Assembly (NCBI GenBank): GCA_002205965.3
Contig: NADL03000635.1
Span: 62,001 to 126,000 of the forward strand
Reading direction: 5' to 3'
Source of the DNA: Kappaphycus alvarezii
Lineage: Eukaryota > Rhodophyta > Florideophyceae > Gigartinales > Solieriaceae
DNA: 64,000 nt
The notes under the pieces were generated by a model that was given only the letters and a program-made list of their open reading frames with translations, ran no database searches and was not told the origin of the DNA. Below, one piece after another: positions 43,030 through 55,458 of the stretch (position 1 is its first letter; every line of letters begins with the position of its first letter). Both the position numbers and the translations under genes were made by a program.

Positions 43030-45087
43030 ATTTGCCATATTTTCTCCTTTAAATACCTACAGGGGATTTATTTGGCGGCATCGGTGTAGATATGAAGCCT
43101 CTGAACACCTCCTTACAGTGATTTTATGCTTTAGAGTATATTTTGTTAATATTTACGGGCCTTGAAGAAAAGCTTTGAGGAATTGTACATTTTTTATGAT
43201 AAAGAGGTTTGTGATAACAGTGCTATCGCAGACAACCAATGATAGCATCCATATTGGTTACGTTAAATTAAATTTCAGCGGCTTTTTTTGGAATTAGATT
43301 CTGCATTTCTACGCGGGGGGGGGAGATTTTGCGTTACTTCAATGTATGAAAGATCTGGTCGCTTGTGTCCACGAAAATTTAAATTCGATTCGATAGTGTA
43401 AAAAGTTTGTATATAGAAATTGGTTCATAAATGGACTGAGCCACAATTAAAATAGTACTTAATTTTCCCAAAGTACTGGAAGATGATTTTTCGGTTTTGT
43501 GTTGCTTTCTTTTCCTTTTCTGATAAGGTGTCCTCCTTGTTTTTTTTGTTTTCCTAGCTCAAAAGCACAGTGACTGAATTCTGAGTCGCTCCTCCATGTA
43601 GAATATCTTACTACGGTGTTTAATGCTGCAGTACAATAATCAATCGTCCAGCACTGCCAACGGCAGAGATGATTTTCGTTTTTTTGATCTATTTTTTGTA
43701 CAGGTAATACCACTGCAATCAACAGATACTGCCATTTATAGTAAGGTTAATTCTGTCAACTACGAAACATCATCGGTCTTTGCATTGTACATCCACCCCA
43801 CTGGGCTCGAGGGTGCGTGTTCCAGACCATTCGGCACCAAAATTGGACCTAATAATATCTTCGCTGTAGAAATGCACTCATTGGGCCAATTGCTAACTTT
43901 TCTCATCTCTAAATTCGATATGTATTTCTTAGCTGACATTGAATTTACTTACTTCGCCGTCGTAAATAACCTTAAACAAAGTAACTAGTATTTATACCTA
44001 ACTAGTCACTAGGGACAGAGAATAAACAGCCACCCCAGTGTTGGTTCTAAAACGGATTCCCAACTTCCGCCTTTGTAAAAATCTTGCCAACGGCTGCATT
44101 GGCTTTAGCCATCGTTATCCGCCCGGGTTCCCTTTCTAATTTTCCCTCTCTATCCAACATGATACTATCCTTTCATTGTTGGTCTGCGTTATTTACTCAC
44201 AATTGGCGCCGTAGACTCCGGCCTCTACATAGAAATAGGAACTTCACCGTTATTGCTAGTGAAAACAACGTTATATCCAAATTAGATACGAAGCACTGCT
44301 GACCCACCACTATACATCTTTTTGTCCAATAATGAAGTCCTGATGTTCCTGGTTCTTGGGGATCGATTCTTCTCAAGGTTCTAGCATTCAGGGGACCGGC
44401 ATTGGAACCTGGAGGACAATTATAACGTCCAGCTGTCCAAAAAAGTCTCTCCACTCTACTCCCCACAATTTCTTCTCGCTATCGGCGAACTGCACTACTG
44501 CATCGCAGGATTCTCAAAGAGAAAGAGGGATAGCGAACACCCTGTGAGTGTTGATGCGCGTATTACTTTTCTCATTGTCTGAGAGGATTCCGTACCTGGA
44601 CGAAAACAACTGCACACCACGCAATGCCCTGAAAATACTCTCAGATTGGTCTCGAAATCAAATCTCTGCGTGAATTCGACGTCACAAGCCTTAAAACTGG
44701 GACGCCCCGCTCCTGCATTCTTACTCTCAACTACCTCTGGTGCCTATCACTTATCTGGTCCATCTCCATTTGGCGCAAACTTACGAAGTCCATCTCGAAA
44801 ACACGGTAGGAGAAAGAACTTTCTCGCTCTTTCTGTTCCTATCCCTTCGCCCATGGTCTTTGAAGACCATCAGTGCTAGCGAGCAAGCTCTTATTACCTT
44901 ACTTAGTGCCTTAATAGTATCCTCGCGACCACCATTTTCAGTTGAAGGAGCCTCCCTGTGTCAAAGTTTCCTGCGAAAATCAGCCGCGGGAGACGTGTGA
45001 ACGGTGAGAAGGTGAAACAACAGCTGAAAACTGTGACACAGGAGTGGAATCCACGCAGAAGCTGGAGGAAGATTCTTCACTCTCTTC
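43030..45087. other. AT-rich region, no confident gene
   Basis: Several frames of 60-120 residues are open on the plus strand (for example 43623-43988), without recognisable motifs. One C-tail module lies at 43314-43373. Confidence 0.4.
43314..43373 (-). repeat. C-tail module
   Basis: In the minus orientation it reads GTGGACACAAGCGACCAGAT, CTTTCATACATTGAAGTAAC, then a run of nine or more C. It is the same order of blocks as the copy at 62519-62605. Confidence 0.6.
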
Positions 45088-45288
45088 TTATGCCAGCGAA
45101 TGCGTGGGGTACCTGGTTGCCGGCGACGACGGAGCAAAAGTGTTATCACTACCTTTTTCAACGGCAATAGTAGCTTCTCCCTCCTTTAATCGGTCCTGCT
45201 CCCTATGTTCTCTCCACCTTTGGCACAATGCTTGATACTGCTCGTGGTCCTGTTGGGTTCGAATTAGCTGCTTTAGTTCTCCTATCAA
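45088..45288 (-). CDS. Hypothetical charged ORF
   Basis: The 66-residue frame has a Glu/Arg/Gln-rich helix-prone stretch (HEQYQALCQRWREHREQDRL) and then a Ser/Thr-rich tail. The minus strand upstream and downstream has further broken coding-like frames, so it may be part of a decayed gag-like gene. Function unknown. Confidence 0.25.
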   Translation of the reverse strand: MIGELKQLIRTQQDHEQYQALCQRWREHREQDRLKEGEATIAVEKGSDNTFAPSSPATRYPTHSLA

Positions 45289-48200
45289 AGACTTTCGGGA
45301 ATCATTAGTCGAGTTGTTGCAAAAAATTGAGCAGGTACTGCAGGTATCTTCTCTCAGAACTACGAGCTAAGCAGCGTGATTCCCAAGAGATAAGGGATAC
45401 TGCATTTTATTCGTTCTTACTCCACTGAACTACGATATCCGTACAGTAGGTCCACAGAAAGAAGGGACTGCTTTTAGAAGTTGTTTTTGTTCATCATTTC
45501 TTATCGGGTGGTGGTTCAAGGCACGAACGATTTACGACCTTGGTTTATAAAGAGAACCAAAAATTTCAAAATATAGCAAGAAAATAGTAAGAAACTAATA
45601 TATTATTTAAAAAGTTGTCTGTACATTACTGTACTATTTTGCTGGATTTTCTATATCACACTCGGGTCCCTAACCCTAACTACACTTGGTGTCCCACAGG
45701 ATAGATCCTGGCCCTGATTGGCTGTCAGCCGATATTTACTAGGCTTAAGAGCCCGGTTGTTACCGGCCAATCATGTTTTAATACATGTAAAGAAGTTATT
45801 TTTGTATTTTTGCTTAAATCAATGGTATGTGGGAATTATCTAGGACCCTTTTAGATTGAGAAGGGCTCATGCTCTTCAGAACTCCCCCCCCCCAAAAAAT
45901 TCAGAGATATGAAATTGTCCGACTATAATATTGGTACTCTTCGCAGGCAAAAGGATCGCCTTATTTTAAAATTTGACATCTTGATGAAACTGGAACACTT
46001 CAAGCAGGAAGTACGGAAATTTAATTACGTTTTCTACAGATCTCTTCATCTTACTTCAACCTAGACGCATATAGTGTCCATGATAATATCTCTGACTCCA
46101 GATTCAGAACAAAAGAACTAGATCATGAAGCACAACTTATAGGCTCTTCCAGGGCCTGAAATTGCGGTCATGATATCGCTGTGATAGAATTAAAACTTTG
46201 TGCATTGTACTTTAAAACTTGCAGCACCTCGAAGAAGGTGTGAACTCAAAAGGGTGTTTCGCATGAGGTGAAAAAGATGAGAGAGCCCTTTTGGGAGTTT
46301 GTATAGGGATCCATAGAAACGAGACTACACTTGATAACTGATATAAGAGCAGAGCTGAAAGAGGAGTATGCGGAGTAGTGTGCAATTGCTATCAAGAAGG
46401 AAATCATCACTAGAAAACTGTATTGGGTTCAATGATTGGTCAAAGATCGTGATGAGTTGCCCTGGAGGAACCGGCACTTTGCAGAAAAGCTCTAATTACG
46501 GGAATAAATTGATGCACTTATTGGTCTATGAGGCAACTAAAAAATCTAACGGTATTATATTACATGTTTAGGGCCCTGAAGTTGAGCAAACACAAAGTTT
46601 CGCATTCATTAGTAACAGTGGAATGGAGAATACTTTAAATGAAATAATGGTCATGGACGCAACCCAGTATTTCATCTGTTGCGATGCACCTTACATGCTT
46701 CGCCCACAGCTTCCAGTGTTGTCCCCTCATCTGACTGCAAAGACATAGGCTACTGGATAAGCGAAGAAAAACTTAGAGCTCTAGTACCTAATTCTAAGGG
46801 AGCAGGTCCCTCCCACTCGCTTAGAGGCTAGAGAGCTGATTTATTCTTTTGGTTCAAAGTTGACTTCCAATTTTTCCTCTGTCTCTTGGAGGAAGCAATT
46901 TATTTATCTAAAATCGATTTTTTCGAAACTTAAATCTCTAAATGAAGCACTAAGAACACCAGAAAATGCAGAAAAATAGTTTGATTCAGTAAGATAAGAA
47001 AACAAATTTAGTATGTTTTCGTCGAAATTTAAGCGAAAGAAGATAGAGGAAAGGAACCAATGGGCAAATTGTATAAATTTTACTTTCCATCTTACATATT
47101 GAGCGAATTAAATGCTCCAGAATATACCAAATTAAAATGACCGCACTCATTAGTGGAGCGCACAATCAACGTTCATTTGGACATTTTCAAGGTTCCTTGC
47201 AGTCATGCTTACCCGCAATTTTCTTCGACAAAGTCTTACAATTCTGTTCAAAACAATACAACAGAACAATACAATGAGTTTATAAAACTCATGAAACCAC
47301 AATGGAAAATTAACTTTATAACAAACACGCGTTACAAGCTTATAATTATTTTTTAAACTGATTTAGTTGGAACTGTTGAACTTTCTACCAGAAACGAAAA
47401 AATACACCAAAACCTATTTTACATCCCGGAAAACCTTAATGGGAACGTACATAATTGGTCATCTTTTCACAGGGCTCATAATTTCAAGCAACAAGAGCCA
47501 TGTGAAACTAAAATATAAGAGATTAGAGGAACAAGAGGGTATACTCCTATTGAAGTGATAAACAGCATCCAGAACAATTTTTTCTTAAGGAAAAACACAA
47601 AAACTAAATTAATTGAAAAACAAACAAAAAATAAGAAATATACTGATTTGTACTAATACTTAATGCAAATTTAATCAATATATTTGAAATGGATCAAAAA
47701 TTTTAAAAAAGAATTTAAATATTCATTATTTGCAGCAACTATTATATCAAACTAAAAAATTTCATAATCGGATCAATCCATTACAGTCACAATTGAAATA
47801 TATGTAGAAAGGAATGGGTTATTATCCCTTTTACTGTCATTCAACCCACAAAATTTTATGGAAGGAATTGAGGTGTTGGGGGCAAAGTCTAGGGGCAATT
47901 TGCCCGCCAGGGGCTGGCTCTGTACTAGCTCAATAAAATGAGATATGCTGTGGATGAATGAATAGTGATAAACTGTAATTTCAGTAGATTTCAAAAGGGA
48001 AAGGCTTTCAACTGGTAACAGTTCTAGCTTTCTCTCTAATTTCCGACGGGAAAGCTAAAGAATAATGATAGGAACAATCAAAACGGCAGTAGCGAAAGCT
48101 ATAGGAGAGGAAGACATTGAGTTGGAGAATGCTTTACTAAAGGTATTGTATGGGTAGAGCCAAAGAAAGGGTGTACATTTTCGCTTACATTTCGATCTCC

Positions 48201-49442
48201 TGAACGTAAAAGCCTCAAAACTTCAAGGTATAGATTTGATGGCAACTAAATAGAGAGGTCGAGTTATGGGCCACCGAAAGTAGGAGATAACACCGTGTTA
48301 TCGAAGGCAAAATGCCAAAGTTCGAATCATCAATCTCGAACATTTCAATTTAGCTCCCACGTCTTTGTCGTTCATGGAAAATCAATGCAACAGTCTATGA
48401 ATTGGCCAGCATTGCAATCAAGGCAATATCATCTTCGCATTATCACAGAGGAGAGGCACCCGAATAAACAGCTCTTTTCAAGCCCAGGGAAGAGATCTAG
48501 GAGGACCATTCACACCCGTCGTCTATTCTCTTTCCATATGAGACCTGAAGAATTTCCTCTCAAATAGGACTACTTGCAACCACAACATAAAATCATTTGC
48601 AACTAACAGAATGGGTCATATGGGAGGTATGAGATCTTAGAAAAGTATTTCCTCCTTTAAACAGGATTATTACGAACTACATGTCATCATCCACTTTTAC
48701 ATTAACGTATGCTAATGTTTCCGTATGTTGAAGGGACCATTGCTTCCTGACAAAGATTAATAACTATAAATAAAAGTTATTTTTCTGTTCCAAAACGAAC
48801 GTTCTATGGAAACAGGGCCACATTTTATGGAATCAATATATCATTATTCTATCGGAAGATATGGGGAGGTAGGTGCCAGGAGTCTTTCGCCAACATATCT
48901 AAATTTCGTACTTCTAGTTTTCTATTTCTCAAGGAAAATCAAGAAATACATCTTAAGGGGTACCACCAACCCCCGAATATACAATAAAGATTGGTGCTGT
49001 AACTGCTTTGGGAGCCTCACCCTACACTTCGCCACAACAGAAGTGCTATTAGGGAAAATTGTCCTCCTCAAGCAGTGTTGATGGACCAAGGTGGACCCTC
49101 AGGTGGCAATAACACGCCCAATTGAGGTTCTGCGCAACCCCCAAGAGTACTTTCTGCATGCAAAAGTAGACTGTGAAACAGCTGTGGACGTCAGCTGGGA
49201 GAACTTGCTGCATCTTTATCAATACCTCTCCTTCATAATCATACACAGCATAAAGTTGGTGGAAGAAGCACATCTTTTTGGCTTTGAAATACTCCTAGGA
49301 CTTCACAAATGCACCAGTCATTTCATATTTTACTAGAAGCATATTTTTACTTTTTTGGGTGCTACATGTACTGCGCTTATGATGTGACGATTGATATTTG
49401 GTAATTACTTTCTTCCAAGTACATCCGGTTGGATCTTAACCA
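45289..49442. other. AT-rich region, no confident gene
   Basis: Low-complexity A/T runs occur at 47580-47760. A C-run followed by AAAAAATTC at 45888-45905 resembles the end of a C-tail module. Open frames at 48806-49081 and 49091-49336 carry no motif I recognise. Confidence 0.4.
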
Positions 49443-49483
49443 TAGGACGTGCGCAGTCCCCAGTAGATACTGAACACATTAAA
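49443..49483 (+). repeat. 41-bp dispersed repeat, copy B
   Basis: It is identical to 17181-17221 except for two bases (AATG in A, AACA in B). The flanks of the two copies are unrelated. Confidence 0.85.
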
Positions 49484-51533
49484 CTTATTCTCATATATAT
49501 CTATTCCTCCGCGTTGCGATTATGCCCATAAATCACCAAATACCCTGACAGTATCCTTCCAGTACCGTGTACCAAGGATTCCCACTACAAAAAGACATCA
49601 GTGCAACTTGTGCACTCTACCCACGCACCAGTGTAAAACATAACATCACAACTCTTTGTACCAAGCCAATGACATGGAGCCATCGTGGCTTTCTCGCATG
49701 GTTCTCGAAACAATTCGGAACCACCAATTAGCAACCACTTTATGCCTCTTTATCAATTGGACCAATGAGACTTTGCCATGATGTTTATTGCTGTCGGTTA
49801 CACTGATGGTGCTACATGAGCCTTCAGAACCTTGTAGTTTGATACGTCTGGGGTCGCTTTTCTAGAATACCCTTGAATTCAGTACCGTTTGCTTACAATT
49901 TATCTCTGCTGGTGTTGAGCGCTTTTTCCATATAAACCCTGGTCTGATGTTCCAGCCTGTTTATTGGAGGCATCAACCAACAGGACAACCATCGGTCACC
50001 TTTTGTGCGCTCAACACCCCCCACTCCGGCATCTTCCGGATGAGTTTCCATATCAAATATATATTGTTTTACTCTTGGAAGACTCGGAAGGTTCACGGAA
50101 GAAGAACATTTCCTACTAAATCTTGCATTTATCAGACAGTTATACGGAGCTACGGTACAAAATGAACTACCAGTGACGCCTACTTACTTCTTTAACATCA
50201 AATTGGCATTCAGATGCATCCGTATCTGTTTGAAATGCCACGTATTTTATCAGTAAGGAAACTAACATTACCGGAAGCGGCAGAGGAACAATAATGATAC
50301 GATACGCTCGTTTTAACCAAGTTGGTCTGATTTGCACTAAAATTGTTCCCGATAAAAATATCAACAAGAGGACCTAATTTGGATACTAAATTTGAAATTT
50401 CACGATTTCTTAATCATACCAGTATGGAAAATTCAATGCCCATGAAATCGCATAATATTTTAATCATGCCAGCTCGAAAAGTTAATGGCACGACTTTTGC
50501 GAAAAGCTGGCGATAATTGAGGACAGTAGATGCTGAGGTCCCTGAAGATAATAAGATCAGTTTTGTACCACTATATAAGTATCAATTCAATTCTAGTCCG
50601 TTTTCTTGGAGCTCCAAGGGGACACCTAGATATTTACCTTGATAACATCTTCCCTCTGGTCAGACTTGTCCACACGATTTTCTGCAATGAATTTATGGTT
50701 TTTCTATGTTTCTATGAGACCTAAAGTCTAAATACGCTGAGTAAACTGCTTCCTTTAGGAGAGGACAGGAAAGTTGGGAGTCAACTTTAAGTGCAGGAAA
50801 AATTACTTTGCAGAGGTTGAAAGTCTACTGTCGACCCAAGAAACATTTCTTCAACACTAGTCCCTGAGCATAAGTGGTATATCCTGCCCTTTCTATACTA
50901 TATTGTAGCCTCTCGGACACTCATACTTTTCAACTCTTCTCGCATCCACAAACGTACTTCGGAAAAACTCTTGTCGCTTGCCATACTTCTGTCTTTGGAG
51001 AGTTGGGTCTGAGAATATCAACCTCTAGGAATTTACCCCTAACGAGTAATTTTTAATTTTACCGTAGAAAAAAGCCGGCCAACATGCCGCGTTATAAATT
51101 ACAGATGCGATAACTTTGGGATTACTAATCAATTTGCATGGTTTTAGTGAGAATTTAAGTGAAAGTTTACTGCAGGAGCTGATATCACTTCAGTCTACCA
51201 GCCCCAGTACCAAAAAGTAGTTGTACTAACCCCCAGGCCTGGACTCCAGAAAAGAATTGAACCTCGATAACGCCCATTTTGGCTTCAATACTACTTCTGA
51301 GTCCCTCTGTATCGTCATGCCCCACCATGATCGAGAAGCAATCTCCCGAAAACACTCCATGTACACGGTGATAATCTCATTCACTGCTTGCATGGAGTCC
51401 ACAGGATTAGCCTAAGTGATCAAAAAGTCACACTTCTCGCAAAAGACCTCGCAAGAGCTGCTCTTCATCCTGTCTTATAGCCACTCCGTGGTCTCAAGGG
51501 ACTCGGTATCTCCTTGACGGCGACCCTCTCGCC
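49484..51533. other. Region without confident gene
   Basis: Short ORFs only. At 50060-50085 TTTTACTCTTGGAAGACTCGG resembles the core of the C-tail module in minus orientation. Confidence 0.4.
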
Positions 51534-52260
51534 TTGCTCCTGCTACATCTGCATTCTGTCCAACTTTTCTCTTATCTAATCCTCCTTATATCCCCCTCCT
51601 CGAGGACTGCTTCACTTCGTTCTTCTCCGCTTGTCATGCCCGCATCTCCTCCCATCTCCTCTCCCCCTAACTTCGATTTTCCTTTTTCCTCTCAACTTTC
51701 CAACGACATTATTCTATACTTGGTACAAAACCAATGCCGTCGGCCATCTGGCACCAGTCTCGCCTCACATCGGAGCTCTCCGCTACTTCTGGAATCTCAT
51801 CCTGTAGAATCGGATCTAAAACCAAATTTCTATTCCATGATTGAATCAAAACCAGTTGCGAAAAATCACGCCCCCCGGCGCGCAGTAAATCGATGCGCTA
51901 TTTGTAGGAATATCAATCACCATTGCCAACCACCACTCTGCGCCATATCGCAACTTAGCTGACAATGGTGCGTCTACTTTTGCCAGTACTGAGAAGAATA
52001 ACGTAGCATTCTATTCTGCGGCTTCCGACCAAGAAGGCTTACAACTCAAACCCCGCGCCATCTACATCTATGGACAGATTGGAAAATGTGGTCTCAAGGA
52101 TCTTCAATACCTTAGCAACTTCATGGCTGAGAGGCGTAGGAGACATCTGTATTCTAAGTTTCATTCCCTACGAATACTTGTCTCATCGTTTGACCCCCGG
52201 TATACGGCTGTAACGATGAATCATCGAAAAAAACGTATCAACAGCGACAGCTCTCAATAG
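51534..52260 (+). pseudogene. Hypothetical gene in two frames
   Basis: The ORF 51534-51962 has an internal candidate start MPASPPISSPPNFDFPF and ends with a Cys/His-rich stretch (CAICRNINHHCQPPLC). At the stop (about 51958) a second frame opens and continues as ADNGASTFASTEKNNVAFYS, LKPRAIYIYGQIGKCGLKDL and HSLRILVSSFDPRYTAV to about 52240. The smooth hand-over suggests one gene with a frameshift. No domain is recognised; it may be gag-like or a decayed host gene. Confidence 0.35.
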
Positions 52261-52499
52261 TGCTGCCTACGGCTGGGCCAGATTGTCTCTGTCCCCACTT
52301 CCCATATGTACATTAAAAGTTCACATATCAAACCTCAATCAATTCAGGTGAGAGTGTCGGGAAGGGAAAAATCAAGTAAAATACAGCCACCTACCTGTTC
52401 AACAAAAGGCTGATCTTAGCTTCCTTAAGGCTAGGCCGGCGTTGCCAAAGGCTGTTGACGGTGTAGCCATTCGGCTACAGCTCTAAGTCGACATGCGCT

Positions 52500-53100
52500 A
52501 TACTCCTGTAGCGCCTCCATTGTATTCGGTTACATCAGACGTAAGGTGAGATGCTACCACCCGTACAACCAGGCGACACTTTCCCTTTTGAATTAACGTG
52601 CCGTTATCGTCCGATATGTCCTTCGCAGTGAGTACCCAGCGAGAAGGGAGAATATTGGACCCTTCCGATCGTGGCTTTAGTACCCAGGTTTTGTGTTTGC
52701 GTTGAGACTATAGCTCTTTATCAATCGCTTTCTGCCAAATCTTTGGTTGTGGTCCACCCATCGCCTCTTTGAAGGATTTCGGTATGTTTAAATCGCCACA
52801 GGAAGGTGTCAGTAAGCTGGTACCCACTAGGTCTTTCCACCACTGTCGGGGTGGGTATTCACTGTGAAGGACATACCGGACGATAACAGCACGTTGATTC
52901 AAAAGAGAAAGGGTCGCCTGGTCGTACGGGACTTTCTCGCGTCCAAGCAACCACCCAAGTCTGCATCTCTGAAGCCCTCTAGGGTTTGAACTGGGAGTTT
53001 TACATCTAGAACTAAGCCACTTGAGAGCATTCCTTTGATATATCTCAGAACTCGTTTAGTTGCTTTTCAGTGGTCCTGGCGAGGGTTCTGAGATATAAAG
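52500..53100 (-). pseudogene. Rearranged copia RT and RNase H debris
   Basis: Minus strand 52776-52708 reads IPKSFKEAMGGPQPKIWQKA, and about 52640-52565 reads SRWVLTAKDISDDNGTLIQK, the copia RT start. At about 52985-52930 the minus strand reads LEGFRDADLGGCLDARKS, an RNase H block that should lie downstream of RT but here lies upstream. Between them, on the plus strand (about 52856-52933), the RT block WVFTVKDIPDDNSTLIQK appears inverted. The piece is therefore a patchwork from an inversion or two insertions. Confidence 0.65.
52559..52933. repeat. Inverted repeat of a copia RT segment
   Basis: 52559-52636 and 52856-52933 are inverted copies (about 88% identical by eye over 78 bp), separated by 219 bp. 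Both encode the same copia RT block, on opposite strands. Confidence 0.8.
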
Positions 53101-53187
53101 CATCGCGCTTGTGACAAGAAACAAGACAACCGTGGCATTCTTCCCGTCCGAGGGCTGTTTGACTCCGCATTTACCGCACATCCACCC

Positions 53188-53710
53188 TCACCGATCAATC
53201 ATTTTCGACAAATCCCCTCCCGGCGCCTTGAAATCAACTATATATGCCGGACTCAGTCCTCCCACATCCCATTCACTGAACTTTCGGAGCCTGGATCCTG
53301 CACCAAATTGGAGCCTGAAGCGTGGATTATGAAGGTTCAACTTCACCTCGGTAACCCCGTATTCGCCGCCAATCAACCCTGCCCCCGCTGAGTTCAATCA
53401 CGAAATGACCATCCGCCCCTTCTCGATGTTTGGTACCAGTTGCCCCTCGCTAGTAGGGTATGTTCGCAGACCCAAACATATCCTTGATAAGCTTATTTCC
53501 ATTCTTTGCTACCCAATACCGGCCTTCTTCCTCAGAAGGAGTAAACATTACTGTACCAAGATCACTTCCCCCGTCAACGAGTAACTCCGCAAAGACTTTA
53601 TTTCCCTCTTCGATTTAAAGTATATCCCTCCACATCGTTGTTCCACATAGCTTCCTAGGGCTTTCTCCTTCGTTACCATGGCAATAAACCCAGCTCCCTG
53701 AAATAATCAT
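53188..53710 (-). pseudogene. Decayed gene of unknown function
   Basis: Minus-strand frames in series look like one protein: GAGFIAMVTKEKALGSYVEQ (about 53700), GNKVFAELLVDGGSDLGTVM and FTPSEEEGRYWVAKNGNKLI (about 53610-53500), then in the ORF 53397-53188 GLIGGEYGVTEVKLNLHNPR and FSEWDVGGLSPAYIVDFKAP. Composition and periodicity are protein-like, with alternating hydrophobic residues suggesting beta structure. At least two frameshifts are present. I do not recognise the family and it does not resemble the transposon genes in the window. Confidence 0.45.
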
Positions 53711-55458
53711 GGTTGAACGGTAAGTGATTTATCTACTGAATTTTGGCATCAATTGGCCCAGCTGATCACTTTGATAGGGTGACATTGTGAGGAGAAGAGA
53801 TACTCAGAACCAGTTACCCCAAGAAGGAGGTGTTGCAAGAGAAAAAATGCTACTGTGGTATAGTTGAACGAACAAAAATGATTCGATAAGGAAGGCAGTT
53901 AAAAGTGCTACAAGCAAGTATAGAAGGGGCAGGGTCTACCTCTGATTCTCTACGACCATCGTGGGAAAAATTTTTCTTGGATCTAAAGTTGACTCTAAAC
54001 TTCCTACTACCCGGGACTTGGCTTGAAGTTGTGTGCCAACTTGCTCGACCTCCACAAGAAGAATCAGTTTACTCAGCTTTTATAGAATTTTTGGCTAACC
54101 CTAAAGTCTCAAAGAAACATATTTAGTACCACAAAATGCATCAAGTTGAATCATCTGGACAAGAAAGACTAAAAGCAGATACTATCTGGATAAAAATATA
54201 GATTTATTCCTTTCTACGTTAATCCTCGAGATCAGAGCCAAAAAATTCCCCAAAAATATCCACACCCCAATACAGTCCCTACAAATCCCATCGCACTGCA
54301 AAGAATTATTTATAGGCCCCTCGGACATATCTAGTTCCTACAATCCATCCTTATAGCCTCCAACCTCCTTCTGACTCCTGTCAGAAGAGTCAGAAGTAAC
54401 AATTACTCCCTCACTCTTCCTTACGTTCGCCACAGCATCTCCCCCACTGTTTTACACTAGTGGCTCCCACGGGTCCACCTGGTCTCCCTCACCTTCCGAT
54501 GCTTCCAACTCAAACTTAGCCTCCCCCCTTAGCCTCCTCCTCCTCTATCTCTTCTTCTGCCTCCTCGAAGCAGTGCCGGCGGACCCATTATCGAACGCGT
54601 TCCCGGTCCATTCTTCTACAATAATCATCCCAGTTGGTTGGTCCATTGGCCATCAAGGCCAGAGCATTGACGTCCTTATGATGACTTGACAATGGTGAGG
54701 GACGGGCGGAGGTTGGTCATGTTGAGGGAAAAAATGGGGGTGAGCCGACGAGGTAGTTGATGGCGGGGGGTTTGCTCAACGACGTCGATTTCAAACTTTA
54801 AATAGGGCGACGTCTTCAAAACTTTTCACGCCCTTGGACGAAATAAAAATGTGAGGGAATGCCGCAGCTTTGAATTTCCATGCCATCAGGGCAATAACTG
54901 AAAATATACATGATAACGTATCGGAACTGAATTTGGAGGACGAAGCGAATCACGAGTCGAAACATTTATTTTCTGAAAACTCAGGGCCAAAATCCTCAGA
55001 GATAAAATGTAAATAGAGTTATAAAGTGAATTTGAATTCATGGGGGAAATTTCACGTCATTATTTTTTCGGTAAAAGAAAAATGGTAGGAAGAGCTGTCT
55101 TTGAAAAATTACAGGGAAAAAGAGAGAAATTTGTGGAGAGGATCGCTCTCCTACAGAAAGGACCTTTTTTATAACAACAGGGACCATAAGAAATCGAGTT
55201 ATTGTGGGTTCCATCTTGCTGTTCGGACCGGTAGTATGTTCAAACCTTTGGACTTTACACCCAGGAATCCGATAGGAATTTCACCCTATGTTCCACTCTC
55301 AGTAAACCAACCGAGCCGAGTCGGAAAATATTTTTCGCTTGTCACGCCGCAAGAGTCGTCCAGAACAACGCCAGTTGTTTGTTGGAAGGGGGTTTGAGCG
55401 ACACTTAAGGATACAAATTGAGAACTTGTATATTCCAGAGAACCTCTGCTCTTAGGCC
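53711..55458. other. Spacer, no confident gene
   Basis: There are Glu-rich and Pro-rich low-complexity frames near 54480-54600. The ORFs at 53905-54126 and 55101-55397 are unrecognised. The 3' half and far end of piggyBac copy 3 were sought here without success. Confidence 0.4.

Noticed and set aside
45661-45700. Telomere-like CCCTAACCCTAAC
   Set aside because: Only about two units and no array; chance or a relic too short to call.
52708-52950. Complete 80-residue minus-strand ORF as a single copia segment
   Set aside because: Its N-terminal third is the antisense of an inverted RT block on the plus strand; only the second half (SFKEAMGGPQ) is copia in that frame.
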